Below are positions 35,354 to 43,855 of a DNA stretch of 64,000 nt, piece by piece. This DNA comes from Paraburkholderia youngii. Lineage in GTDB: Bacteria; Pseudomonadota; Gammaproteobacteria; Burkholderiales; Burkholderiaceae. Position 1 is the stretch's first letter. Each line of letters starts with the position of its first letter. The position numbers and the translations under genes were made by a program. Where the stretch lies: the NCBI RefSeq assembly GCF_013366925.1, contig NZ_JAALDK010000001.1, positions 5,764,001-5,828,000 on the forward strand, in the 5' to 3' direction. Below the pieces are notes generated by a model, which did no database searches, was not told the DNA's origin, and saw only the letters and a list, made by a program, of their open reading frames with translations.

Positions 35354-37573
35354 TCATCGGTCGTACGGTTTATAGATGTAGGCCGCGTAGCGATAGCGTC
35401 CGTAGCCGTAGCTGTAGCGTCCCGGCCGCATCTTCAGTCCGTTCATGATCACGCCGCGCACCGGCAGGCCGACCTTCTGCATCTGGCGGACCGACTCACG
35501 CAGCTCGCCGATGCCCGTCACACCCTGACGCGCGACGAAGAACGTCGTGCCAGCCACGCACGCGAGCCGCACCGCATCCGCGGCGAGCAGCACCGGCGGT
35601 CCGTCGAGCAGCACGACGTCGTAGCCGGTCGCGACCTGGCGCAGCACCGACTCGAGCCGCGTGTTCGACAACACGTCGCTCGGGCTCGCAACCTGGCGGC
35701 CGCTGGCGATGAAATCGACACCCTGGAAACGGGTCGCGCGAATCAGCTCTTCGGGGCGGTACGCGCCCTGGATCAGATCGGACAGGCCGGGACCGCGATC
35801 GCCGCCGAGATGCCGATGCAGGAAGCCGCGGCGCAGGTCACCGTCGACCAGCAGCACGCGCTTGCCGGTCGCACCGATGACCGCGGCGAGGTTCAGCGAC
35901 ACGAACGACTTGCCGATGCCCGGCGTCGGGCCCGTGATCAGCACGATATGGTTGCGCGCCTTGGTCATCGTGAATTCGAGCGCGGTGCGAAAGCCACGCA
36001 GACTTTCGATCGCCGGATCGATCACCGCTTCGCCCGCGAGCACCAGCGCCTTCGACTCCGGCCGGCGACGGCTGTGCGCGAAGCGCTCTTCCTGACGGCT
36101 GAACGGCACGCTCGCGTAGACCGGCAGACCGGTGCGCAGCTCGACTTCGTACGGATCGTCGATCGCGTCGAACAGACGCTGACGCACGAGCGCAATCACC
36201 GAACCGACGAACACGCCGAGCATCAGCGCGCCGATGATGATCAGGAGCGGCTTGGGCCGCACCGGCGTATCGGGCGCGACGGCGCCGTCGACGATGCGCA
36301 CGTTGCCGGCCTTGCCCGCCTTGATCAGCTTCAGCTGTTCGAGCGTATTGCGCAGCGAGGTGTCGAGTTCGGTGCCGACCTGCACGTCGCGCTGCAGGCG
36401 CAGCACGTTCTGTTCGAGCGGCGGCAGCGACTGCGTCCGGCTCGCGAGATCTTTCGCTTCCTGTTGCGCCGCGCGCAACTGCGCGTTGACCGACTGCACG
36501 GCCGGATGCTGGTCGGTGAAGCGCGACAGCAGTTCATTGCGCTTCTGCTGGAGTTCCGCGAGCCGCGTCTGCGCCTGAACCGACAGCTGCAACAGGTTGG
36601 TCGCTTCCTCGCCGAGATCGACGGTGCCATGCTTCGCGCGGAAGTCGTTGAAGCGCGTTTCCGAATCGGAAAGCTGCTGGCGCATTTCCGGAAGCTGCAT
36701 TTCGAGGAAACGGATCGAACGCTCCGCTTCCTCGGATTTGCGCTTCAGGTTCTGGCTCACGTATTCGCCCGCGATGGTCCCGAGAATCGCGCTGATCTTA
36801 TTCGGATCGCTGCCTTCGAGCGACACGCCGAGGATGTCGGACTCCTTGCCTTTTTCGGAGATCGTCAATTCCTTGCGCAGCTTTTCGGTCGTCGTCAGCG
36901 CGGACTGGCGCCGCACCTCGAACGTCGCACCGGGCTTCGCGTCGATCCGGTCGACGACGAGCGTCAGCGGCCCGTAGTTGGTCGTCGCGTTCAGCGCCTG
37001 GCCGACAGTGCCTTCGAGCTTCAGCTTGCCGTATTGCAGCTCGTAGCTCGATCCCTCGCCCATCCTCAGCACGAACGGACGATCGAACAGCTCTTCCGGC
37101 ACATCGAATTTCGACACTTTGATGCGCTCGTTGCCGTACACGTAGCCGTGCGGTCCCGGCGTCGACAGATGATCGGAATGACGGGCGAGCCAGCGGCCGA
37201 ACAGCGGGAAGTAGCGCGGCGCCGCTTCGATGTCGAGATTGAGCTTGTCGACCGCGCGGCCCACCACCATGCGCGAGCCGATCACCTGGGCCTCGCCGGA
37301 CGTCGCGGTCTTCACGTCGAACATCGCGGACACATCGCCGATCACGCTCTTGGACGAGGTACCCGCGTTCTCTTCGACCTGCACCAGGATGTCCGCGCGA
37401 TAGACGGGTTCGGAGAACACCGAATAACCGATGCCGAGCGCAACCGCGATGGCCGTCGTGAGGGCAATCAGCTTGCGGTTGTCATACAGCGCATCCAGAT
37501 AGTTCGCGAAGCCTGCCGGCGGATGTTCGCTGTTGTTGTTCCGGCTATCGAATGGTGCACTGCTTTGGTTCAT
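35354..37573 (-). CDS. wzc: Polysaccharide co-polymerase / tyrosine autokinase (Wzc), copy 2
   Basis: A second Wzc in the window, 739 aa, heading the larger polysaccharide operon. Spans at about 35-53 and 443-464 flank a coiled-coil periplasmic domain. The BY-kinase domain has Walker A (GPTPGIGKS, Lys555), A' (LLVDGDLRRG) and B (VVLLDGPP; the usual Asp-Thr-Pro is Asp-Gly-Pro). The C-terminal tail has eight tyrosines in 22 residues, a strong autophosphorylation cluster. The ATG at 37573 has GGGAG 7 bp upstream and is preferred over a GTG at 37606. It is clearly diverged from copy 1, so this is not a recent duplication. Confidence 0.93.
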   Translation of the reverse strand: MNQSSAPFDSRNNNSEHPPAGFANYLDALYDNRKLIALTTAIAVALGIGYSVFSEPVYRADILVQVEENAGTSSKSVIGDVSAMFDVKTATSGEAQVIGSRMVVGRAVDKLNLDIEAAPRYFPLFGRWLARHSDHLSTPGPHGYVYGNERIKVSKFDVPEELFDRPFVLRMGEGSSYELQYGKLKLEGTVGQALNATTNYGPLTLVVDRIDAKPGATFEVRRQSALTTTEKLRKELTISEKGKESDILGVSLEGSDPNKISAILGTIAGEYVSQNLKRKSEEAERSIRFLEMQLPEMRQQLSDSETRFNDFRAKHGTVDLGEEATNLLQLSVQAQTRLAELQQKRNELLSRFTDQHPAVQSVNAQLRAAQQEAKDLASRTQSLPPLEQNVLRLQRDVQVGTELDTSLRNTLEQLKLIKAGKAGNVRIVDGAVAPDTPVRPKPLLIIIGALMLGVFVGSVIALVRQRLFDAIDDPYEVELRTGLPVYASVPFSRQEERFAHSRRRPESKALVLAGEAVIDPAIESLRGFRTALEFTMTKARNHIVLITGPTPGIGKSFVSLNLAAVIGATGKRVLLVDGDLRRGFLHRHLGGDRGPGLSDLIQGAYRPEELIRATRFQGVDFIASGRQVASPSDVLSNTRLESVLRQVATGYDVVLLDGPPVLLAADAVRLACVAGTTFFVARQGVTGIGELRESVRQMQKVGLPVRGVIMNGLKMRPGRYSYGYGRYRYAAYIYKPYDR

Positions 37574-37655
37574 GCGAGTTCTCCCAAAGTCCCGACGGTT
37601 TCCCACTTCTTCCCGGCGCCCGAACCGGCACGTCGCCGCATCCAGTGACGCCGGT

Positions 37656-37717
37656 GTCCGATCGAGCCGACCGCCTCGATCGGACGGGGGTAGCCGATTT
37701 ACGCCACATCGGCTACC
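37656..37717. promoter_or_regulatory. Two adjacent perfect inverted repeats between wzc2 and a small secreted gene
   Basis: First repeat: 11-bp arms GTCCGATCGAG / CTCGATCGGAC with an 8-nt loop (37656-37685). Second: 10-bp arms GGTAGCCGAT / ATCGGCTACC with a 9-nt loop (37689-37717). Only 3 bp separate them. They lie 83-144 bp from the wzc2 start and 78-139 bp from the divergent gene start. There is no proper T-run on either strand, so simple termination is unlikely; tandem operators or a structured leader RNA fit better. Confidence 0.7.
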
Positions 37718-37794
37718 TTTGTGTGTAACAGCACCTATGCGAGCTCGGCTCTTTTCCCTAACATCGCACCACTCGCGTTCTTACGGAGACCGAA

Positions 37795-38178
37795 ATGAAA
37801 AAACTTCTTGCCGCCGTATTACCGGTATTACTGACTGCCCAGGTGGGATACGCCCAGATCATCGTGTCCGCCTCCTCTTCCGCTTATGCCCCGCGTTATG
37901 TCGCCAAGCACTCGCAACTCGACGCGATGACGCCTCATGCGGCCAGTTCACCGACGCTCTACGGCTCTCCGTCGGATCTCGCATACGCAAAAAAGAACCG
38001 CTATGTCGCGCCCAACGTGTACACCCAAACTAAAAACAGCCTTCCGAAGCAGAAACGTACAAGCGTTGCACAGCCTGTCCGCGGCAAGAACTCAGCGGAC
38101 CCCTACGGCAGCGATTTGTGGAATTCAGACCAGACCTACGCGTCTCCCGAGACCTCCGATCCGTACAGCGTGCGCTGA
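37795..38178 (+). CDS. Small secreted hypothetical protein, 127 aa
   Basis: Exported protein with a classical signal peptide (MKKLLAAVLPVLLTAQVGYAQ, cleavage after GYA at about 20). The mature part of about 107 residues is rich in Ser, Tyr, Asn, Lys and Pro, has no cysteine and looks largely disordered (KKNRYVAPNVYTQTKNSLPK). GGAG lies 8 bp before the ATG. It is the only plus-strand gene inside the polysaccharide locus and is divergent from wzc2, sharing the inverted-repeat region. Function is unknown; a matrix-associated or polymer-binding role is a guess. Confidence 0.8.
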   Translation: MKKLLAAVLPVLLTAQVGYAQIIVSASSSAYAPRYVAKHSQLDAMTPHAASSPTLYGSPSDLAYAKKNRYVAPNVYTQTKNSLPKQKRTSVAQPVRGKNSADPYGSDLWNSDQTYASPETSDPYSVR

Positions 38179-38575
38179 GCTGTAGCGCATCACCGTCTGG
38201 ATCCCCCGTATCGCTGATGTGGCCGCTTGCGGCCACATTCCTGTTTGGGTTGAGCTGACTGCCGGGCCCGGTAGAGATATTTCCCCGATTAGCCGCGTCT
38301 CGTCCGCCGTTTTTCCACGCAAACGCTCACGACATGCACATGCTCTTGTTTTGATGAGTCTGCCGTTTCGTCGGCGCGCTACAACGCTCGATAAAAAGCC
38401 TTTCTTGGCAATCATAATATTCAGAGAGCCCGTCCTTACAACGTTCGGCAGCGCACACAAAAGCCGATTGCTACAGGATTGCTTCAGACAAATCACGCAA
38501 TAAAAAACGCATGTTTAAAGCGACGATAAGCGTGCGGATATACACGCCGTTCGCCACAATCAGCGCCGACTATTT
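38179..38575. other. 397-bp region between convergent genes
   Basis: No gene is visible. The left end holds the hairpin at 38217-38238; the rest (38330-38560) is AT-rich with several A/T runs but no clear structure. It separates the small secreted gene from the end of the glycosyltransferase gene. Confidence 0.5.
38217..38245 (+). terminator. Probable terminator of the small secreted protein gene
   Basis: A 9-bp perfect stem (ATGTGGCCG / CGGCCACAT, loop 4 nt, 38217-38238) starts 39 bp after the stop and is followed by TCCTGTTT, a weak U-tract. Confidence 0.6.
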
Positions 38576-39820
38576 TCAGGGCGCCGGACGCGGATTATCT
38601 GCATAACGCGCGCGCCGGCGCGACGGCGCGATGGGCGCCGAGCTTTCGCCGATGTGCATGATTTCGGCCAGACGCCGCGCGTAATGCTCGGGCAGATATT
38701 CTCCGACGTCGTACTTTCTGTGCTCATCGGCCAGATGAACGGCCAACTCGCCGAGCGCCTGTTTCAGACTGCCCGGATCGAAATTGAACTTGATCTTGTT
38801 GCCGACCGATTCCGCGGTCACCGCCATGCTGCCGCCATCGCGAATCAGCACCGGCAGGCCGAGCATCGCCGCCTCGACGACGACGAGGGGCGCGTTCTCC
38901 GCGCCCACCGACGGCACGACCACCGCATCGGCGAACTCGCGCATCGCGGGAAACAACTGCTGCTGCGGCATCGTGCCGAACAGGATCAGCTTGCGCTCGG
39001 CGATCAGCGACGCGTAACGTTCTTCGATCGCCGCGCGATCCGGCCCGTCGCCATACACGCCGATGCTATTGATGCGCTCGAAGCCCGCCGCCTCGCAGAG
39101 CGTCAGAAATTGCAGCAGGCCTTTCTCGGGCGAGATCCGTCCGACGAACGCGATGTTGAAGCGTTCCTTGCCACGCACCGTGACGATCGGCATCGCGCTC
39201 GGCACCGCCGACGGATTGTGCACGATCACCGTGTTCTCGATGCCCACGCGATGCAGCGCCTGCTGCATGAACAGGCTCGGGCACAAGATCCTGTCGAACA
39301 CGCGCGCGGGCTGATAGGCCGCGCGTACCGCATGCCACCACGCCTTCGTCATCAGATCGTGCACGAGGCCCTTCGGCGTCGGCCGCAACGTGAGGACCGC
39401 GCGGGTGCGCAGCACGTCGAGCGGCAGAATGATCGGCCGCTTGTCCTTGTCGAAGTACTGCAGCGACGGGTTGTAGTAGACGAGGTGATAGTCGTGGCAG
39501 GTGTGATACGCGCGGTAACCGAACTGACGCTGGTTGTGCGCGATCACGCTGAGAATCGAAGGCGACAGCACGTTGTGGTAGTTGTGCACCATCAGCCGAT
39601 GCGGCCGGAAACGGTGCAGCGTCTTTTCGAGTGCGCGCGCGGCGGTCATGTTCCAGGAGCGCGTCAGCATCGTCGAGCGGCCGGAAAACTGGCTATCGTC
39701 GAAACGCTCGACCTCGACGCCGCGCAGCGTGCCCAATAGCTCGGCCGATTGTTGATAGACCACTTCCGCGCCGCCCATGTGCGCGTAATCGTTGATCACC
39801 AGTACCCTGCAACGCTGCAT
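38576..39820 (-). CDS. Family 4 glycosyltransferase
   Basis: Retaining GT-B glycosyltransferase, 414 aa. N-terminal VLVINDYAHMGGAEVVYQQ is typical of GT4 enzymes. The C-terminal domain has FNIAFVGRISPEKGLLQFL, GVYGDGPDRAAIEERY and the donor loop SVGAENAPLVVVEAAMLGLPVL (E-x7-E). AGGAGGGG precedes the ATG at 39820. It is the last gene of the ATP-grasp/flavoprotein/deacetylase operon, 92 bp after the deacetylase stop. Acceptor and donor are unknown. Confidence 0.92.
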   Translation of the reverse strand: MQRCRVLVINDYAHMGGAEVVYQQSAELLGTLRGVEVERFDDSQFSGRSTMLTRSWNMTAARALEKTLHRFRPHRLMVHNYHNVLSPSILSVIAHNQRQFGYRAYHTCHDYHLVYYNPSLQYFDKDKRPIILPLDVLRTRAVLTLRPTPKGLVHDLMTKAWWHAVRAAYQPARVFDRILCPSLFMQQALHRVGIENTVIVHNPSAVPSAMPIVTVRGKERFNIAFVGRISPEKGLLQFLTLCEAAGFERINSIGVYGDGPDRAAIEERYASLIAERKLILFGTMPQQQLFPAMREFADAVVVPSVGAENAPLVVVEAAMLGLPVLIRDGGSMAVTAESVGNKIKFNFDPGSLKQALGELAVHLADEHRKYDVGEYLPEHYARRLAEIMHIGESSAPIAPSRRRARYADNPRPAP

Positions 39821-39912
39821 GTTCCCCTCCTGTTGTCTGCCTCTCGTGCCGTCTCGCGAAGAACCCGGACGGCTTGCCCGGACCAATCGCCTGGTCCGGG
39901 CGCTCCCCCTGT

Positions 39913-40866
39913 TCAAAACTGCGGAAACTTGCCGCGCCAGCCGCCCCTCTCGCGCAGATAACGCAGAAACAGCGCAATGCCGCTCAATTGCGCCGCGAAG
40001 CGCAGCGTCGACGCCGCATCGTCGATGATGATCGTGCGCAACCGGTACGGATCGGTGTGCTGATCGTTCCAGCCGATGTCGCAGGTCCGCGCGGTTTTGA
40101 AGCCCGCCGCGCGCACGAACTCCACTTCGCGCTCGCCGTAATTGCCGTTCGGATACGCGAAGTGCTCGCACGGCTGTTGCAGCAGCGCCGCAATTTCACG
40201 GCGGCTGTCGCTGATTTCGGCCTCGCTTTCAGCGTCGCTGCAATGCGTGAGGATCGGATGGAAGCGCGTATGCGCCTGGAAGTCGACGTGCTCGCGCATC
40301 GCCTGCATCTGTTCGATCGACAGGCCGGTCGGCCGGTCGTCGCCGTCCTGCTGGTAGCCTTGAGCCGCCAGCGCGGCGAGGCGCTCTTCGTTCGTCATGC
40401 GCTTCAGACGTTCATGGCCGACGCGCAGCGAACCCGGATGCAGCCACCAGTGACTGCGCGGCCGTCCGACGATGCGGCTGCACAGGAAGATCGTCGGGCG
40501 CACCTTGTGCTTGATGAACACCGGCAATAGCTTCGCGTTGCCCACGTGGCCGTCGTCGAGCGTGATCGCCACGCGCGGCCGGCCGCGGCCGGGCGCGCTG
40601 ACGTCGGTCAATGGCACGAACTCGCACAGCTTGCTCAGATAGGTCAGGTGACGGTCGAGCGTGTCCGGATCGGGATCGTGATAAAGCAGCACGGCTACGC
40701 GATCGCGCCACAGCAGCTTGCGCGTGCACCACGCGAGCCCTGACATCAACACGAAGCCCGCGAGCATCTCCTTCACGAGCGCCTTGTAGCGCTTCATGCG
40801 GGGCCCGCGGTAGCGATCGGACAGGCGCGAGTGCACAGACGCACCCGTTGTTTGGGTCTTATTCAC
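39913..40866 (-). CDS. Polysaccharide deacetylase (NodB homology domain)
   Basis: Carbohydrate esterase family 4-like enzyme that would remove N-acetyl groups from glycan. The product (317 aa from a GTG at 40866 with GGAG 7 bp upstream; an ATG at 40797 gives 294 aa) has a hydrophobic segment near residue 35-55, probably a membrane anchor. The metal-binding set is present: AITLDDG (Asp-Asp) and HTRFHP (His-x3-His), with AYPNGNYGER and a C-terminal His/Asp segment. Between the first two motifs is a roughly 80-residue insert (WWLHPGSLRVGHERLKRM and on), longer than in minimal NodB enzymes. Its start overlaps the flavoprotein stop by 8 bp, so the genes are coupled. Confidence 0.88.
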   Translation of the reverse strand: MNKTQTTGASVHSRLSDRYRGPRMKRYKALVKEMLAGFVLMSGLAWCTRKLLWRDRVAVLLYHDPDPDTLDRHLTYLSKLCEFVPLTDVSAPGRGRPRVAITLDDGHVGNAKLLPVFIKHKVRPTIFLCSRIVGRPRSHWWLHPGSLRVGHERLKRMTNEERLAALAAQGYQQDGDDRPTGLSIEQMQAMREHVDFQAHTRFHPILTHCSDAESEAEISDSRREIAALLQQPCEHFAYPNGNYGEREVEFVRAAGFKTARTCDIGWNDQHTDPYRLRTIIIDDAASTLRFAAQLSGIALFLRYLRERGGWRGKFPQF

Positions 40867-42112
40867 CTGAGCGCTCCGGCATGGGTGCATGGGCGACGGG
40901 CCACGCGCGTTGCCGCGAGCCCGCTTTCAACGAGCCGATAAGGTGCCGCGCCACGGTCGGCGACGCGTGCTTGGTTCCATAGACGAAGCGCATCACGGGC
41001 CCGAAGCTATGCGCGGACGCGGGTCCGATCACATAGAGGCCGCGCACGCGCGTTTCGTAGTGCGAGCTCAGGTCGGGCATGCCGCCTTGATTCGAAATCG
41101 CGTCGGCCAGATCTTTCGACAGGAACGCGTGCTGGCGCATGTCGGTTTTGAAGCCGGTCGCGGCGATCACGTGATCGGCGCTCACGCGTGCTTCCTTGCC
41201 GTCGGTCAGCACGTTCAGAACGACGCGGTCGTTTTCGATCGCCGCGGAGCGCACCACGGTGCGATGCGATATCTGTACCTTGCCGACCACGCGATCATGC
41301 AGCCACCACGCGCCAGACGCGCCATACGTGTGCTCCATGATCAGCTTGCGGCGTCGCGGGTCGAGCATGTGGAACACGCCGGGAAACTCGGACAGGAACA
41401 GCGACCGCCAGCCGCGCCCGAGCCCCGCGTCGGGCCCCTTGATGCGCGACAGGATGTTGCGCCCGCCGTGCGGCCGCTCGTGCCACACCACGCTGCTCTC
41501 GCGCATCAGCACGTGCGCGCGTGCGCCGAGCTCGTTGAGCAGCGCGGACAGCCCGAGCGCCGACTGCCCGCCGCCGACGATCGCAATGTCCTTGCCGCGC
41601 GCCCACTCGAGGTTGCCGTACAGCTCCGAATGCGACGCATACTGCGGCGGCAAGTCCTGCAGCGCCGGCGGAGTTTGCGCGAAGCCCTTCAGGCCGAGCG
41701 CGATCACGACCCGGCGCGCGGCGAGCGAGCGGCCGTCGCTCAGCGACAGCTGGAACTGATCGCCGACGCGGCGCAATGCGAGCACGTCGACCGGCTGGAT
41801 ATCGCCGACCAGATTCGACTGGAACCACAGCCCGTACTCGACGAAGGTCTCGAGCGGCAGCGCCATGCCGAGCGGCCGGTAAGGCAGGCCTTTCAGGCGG
41901 CAGAAGTCTTCGACGGTAAAGCCGCTGCGCGGCGCGTGCATGCTCGACGCGAAAGCTTCGGAGCGCAGCAGCATGCCGGGCGGCATGTAGTTTCGCCACG
42001 CTCCCATCGGTTCCCCGAGGATCTGGTGATCCACGCCGGCGGCCTTCAGATGCGCGGCAAGAGATGACCCGTAGGGCCCCGCGCCAATGATGATGGTATC
42101 GGTCAAAGACAT
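40859..42112 (-). CDS. FAD/NAD(P)-binding flavoprotein, N-hydroxylase/Baeyer-Villiger-like
   Basis: A 417-aa soluble flavoprotein. Two Rossmann motifs are seen: FAD-binding DTIIIGAGPYGSSLAAHL at the N terminus and NAD(P)-binding DIAIVGGGQSALGLSALL at about 175-193, with the late motif DHVIAATGFKTDM. The pattern is that of flavin monooxygenases (SidA/lysine-N-hydroxylase and related). It probably oxidises a small amine or carbonyl, or a sugar-nucleotide substituent, but the substrate is unknown. GGAG lies 8 bp upstream of the ATG. It lies 36 bp after the ATP-grasp gene stop and overlaps the deacetylase start. Confidence 0.88.
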   Translation of the reverse strand: MSLTDTIIIGAGPYGSSLAAHLKAAGVDHQILGEPMGAWRNYMPPGMLLRSEAFASSMHAPRSGFTVEDFCRLKGLPYRPLGMALPLETFVEYGLWFQSNLVGDIQPVDVLALRRVGDQFQLSLSDGRSLAARRVVIALGLKGFAQTPPALQDLPPQYASHSELYGNLEWARGKDIAIVGGGQSALGLSALLNELGARAHVLMRESSVVWHERPHGGRNILSRIKGPDAGLGRGWRSLFLSEFPGVFHMLDPRRRKLIMEHTYGASGAWWLHDRVVGKVQISHRTVVRSAAIENDRVVLNVLTDGKEARVSADHVIAATGFKTDMRQHAFLSKDLADAISNQGGMPDLSSHYETRVRGLYVIGPASAHSFGPVMRFVYGTKHASPTVARHLIGSLKAGSRQRAWPVAHAPMPERSGE

Positions 42113-42148
42113 TGCTGGTCTCCAGGGGACGGGCTCTCGTCGCCAGCG

Positions 42149-43339
42149 TCAGGCTTTCGCCTGACGCGACTCGGGCGCCCTGATCGCTTTTTTCCAGCTG
42201 CGCTTCATGCGTCGGAGCGGATTCATCACGACATAGTGCTGCAACGCTGGGAACGGATCGTCCCAGCGGAAATAGCCATCGAAAATTTTGGTGCGTTCGC
42301 TCAGCAGTTCGGGCGGCGGCCGGTCGGAAAACGTCGCGCGCCACGCAACCGGTAGCCGGCTCGGGCGCTCGACTGGCAACGGCAGGCCGAGTTCATGGCG
42401 GTACGCGGCAAGCGGAATGTTGACGCCGCACAGCGTCGCGATCTCCTCCTGCCAGTCCGTGCGGCCGACCGTCGGCTCGACCATCACGAACTCGTTGTAG
42501 TTGTCGTCCCACTTGTACTCGATGCTGCCCATGCCGTCGAAACCGGCCGCCTCGGCGAAGCGCCGCGTCAGCGGTTCGAGCGTCCCGCGCGCTTCGGGCG
42601 CGGCCACGCAGATCGCGGTGTTGCCGACGCCCGGCGGCGAGCTCAACACCTTGCGGCCGGTGAACATGCTGACCATGTTGCCGTCGGCGCCGCGATAGAA
42701 CAGCGTGAAGTGAATGTTGCTGTCGGGACCTTCGATCCACTCCTGCGCGATGATTCCGCCTGGTGTCGCCAGCATCGCGATCGCGCGATCGCGTGCATGC
42801 TGCAGCGTGTCGACGCGCACCGCGCGTTCTTTCTCGCCACGCAGCACGTTGCGCTTGTCGTCTGGTTTCAGCACGCACGGGTAGCGCAATTCGGCCAGCC
42901 GTTCGATGTCGGCAAGCTTTTCGAGCACGACCGAGCGCGGCACCGGAAAGCCGTGGCTCTGTGCGAATTCGTGAAAGCGCGCCTTGCTCGACAACATCTT
43001 GACGGTGTCGTCGGCGGGCAAACGGAATCGATACCAGTGCGACAAAGCCAGCCGATTTTCCGACACCGCATGCACCGCGTCTTCGTCGGTCAGAATCAGA
43101 ACCGGCAGACGATCGAAACGCTTGCCGAGTTCGATCATTTCGTCGACGAATATTTTCCCAACAAAACTTTTTATCTGATGCGCATGAACGTGTCGGCACC
43201 ACGTCGCCGCGCGGCTCCTCGTATCGACTGCGACAACCGGAACGCGGGCCTGCGCGAGCGATCGCGCCACCCCCAGTCCGTTCAACTCTGCTCCAACAAT
43301 AACCCCTGCCGATTGACCTGAGTCGTATGCGCTCGCCAT
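42149..43339 (-). CDS. ATP-grasp ligase of unknown substrate
   Basis: A 396-aa cytoplasmic protein with an N-terminal preATP-grasp Rossmann region (VIVGAELNGLGVARSLAQA; VPVVAVDT), an ATP-grasp fold (FPVPRSVVLEKL; YPCVLKPDDKRN; GGIIAQEWIEGPDSNIHFTL), and metal-binding residues in GSIEYKWDDNYNEFVMVEPT (Glu...Glu-Pro-x2-Gly). ATP-grasp ligases join a carboxylate to an amine or thiol through an acyl phosphate. The C-terminal 60 residues are basic and Pro-rich. AAGGA lies 10 bp upstream of the ATG at 43339. It heads the operon with the flavoprotein, deacetylase and glycosyltransferase, suggesting attachment of an amino-acid-like group to the glycan. Confidence 0.85.
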   Translation of the reverse strand: MASAYDSGQSAGVIVGAELNGLGVARSLAQARVPVVAVDTRSRAATWCRHVHAHQIKSFVGKIFVDEMIELGKRFDRLPVLILTDEDAVHAVSENRLALSHWYRFRLPADDTVKMLSSKARFHEFAQSHGFPVPRSVVLEKLADIERLAELRYPCVLKPDDKRNVLRGEKERAVRVDTLQHARDRAIAMLATPGGIIAQEWIEGPDSNIHFTLFYRGADGNMVSMFTGRKVLSSPPGVGNTAICVAAPEARGTLEPLTRRFAEAAGFDGMGSIEYKWDDNYNEFVMVEPTVGRTDWQEEIATLCGVNIPLAAYRHELGLPLPVERPSRLPVAWRATFSDRPPPELLSERTKIFDGYFRWDDPFPALQHYVVMNPLRRMKRSWKKAIRAPESRQAKA

Positions 43340-43855
43340 AGTGTCGATTTCCTTGCTTCGTACGTGCATGGGCCCTCGAAGACATGCTTCGAGACTCCAC
43401 GCGATCGAACTATCGAATCGGATAGAAATCCTTTTTATCGCCTCGCGGGGGCGCTTCGGCGTTAAAGCTGTGTTTCGGCGGAAAGCATGCATGAGCGCGG
43501 CAGGCGCGTCCTGGCACGCGCCGTGTGTCGAATCATGGTCTTGCGATTTACCGCAGCGAGCGCATTGCGCTGCGCTCGCCGTGACCTACTTTACGTTTCC
43601 GCCTGATCTCGATACGTGCGCCGGCGCACAGAGAGCAAAAGAAAGTATGAACAGAAAAAACCCTTTCGAAAGGCGCTCAGCCTTATTGCGTAAGGGTTTC
43701 GCCAATTATGCATTTGTTATGTAAAAACGTTGCGAAGCATTAATTTATTGCAACGCGATAATGGCGGAAAAAAACTTTCTAATGGGACTATAAAGTGCTG
43801 GATCGCACAAAAAATACGCGCTGCGAATGCTATTCGTAGCGCGTCGGAAAATGCC
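43340..43855. other. 516-bp AT-rich promoter region
   Basis: Lies upstream of the ATP-grasp operon and downstream of the aminotransferase gene. The part 43630-43810 is far more AT-rich than the rest of the window. It contains an inverted repeat CGTTGC / GCAACG with 16-bp spacing (43728-43755) and, at its right end, a terminator. The operon promoter must be here. No gene is convincing. Confidence 0.55.
43807..43844 (-). terminator. Rho-independent terminator of the aminotransferase gene
   Basis: On the minus strand a 13-bp stem (arms 43816-43828 and 43832-43844, one G-U pair, 3-nt loop) is followed by ATTTTTT. It starts 12 bp after the aminotransferase stop. Confidence 0.9.

Noticed and set aside
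43341..43724. Plus-strand frame of 127 codons upstream of the ATP-grasp operon
   Set aside because: Mixed composition without domains; it runs into the AT-rich promoter patch and lacks a ribosome site.
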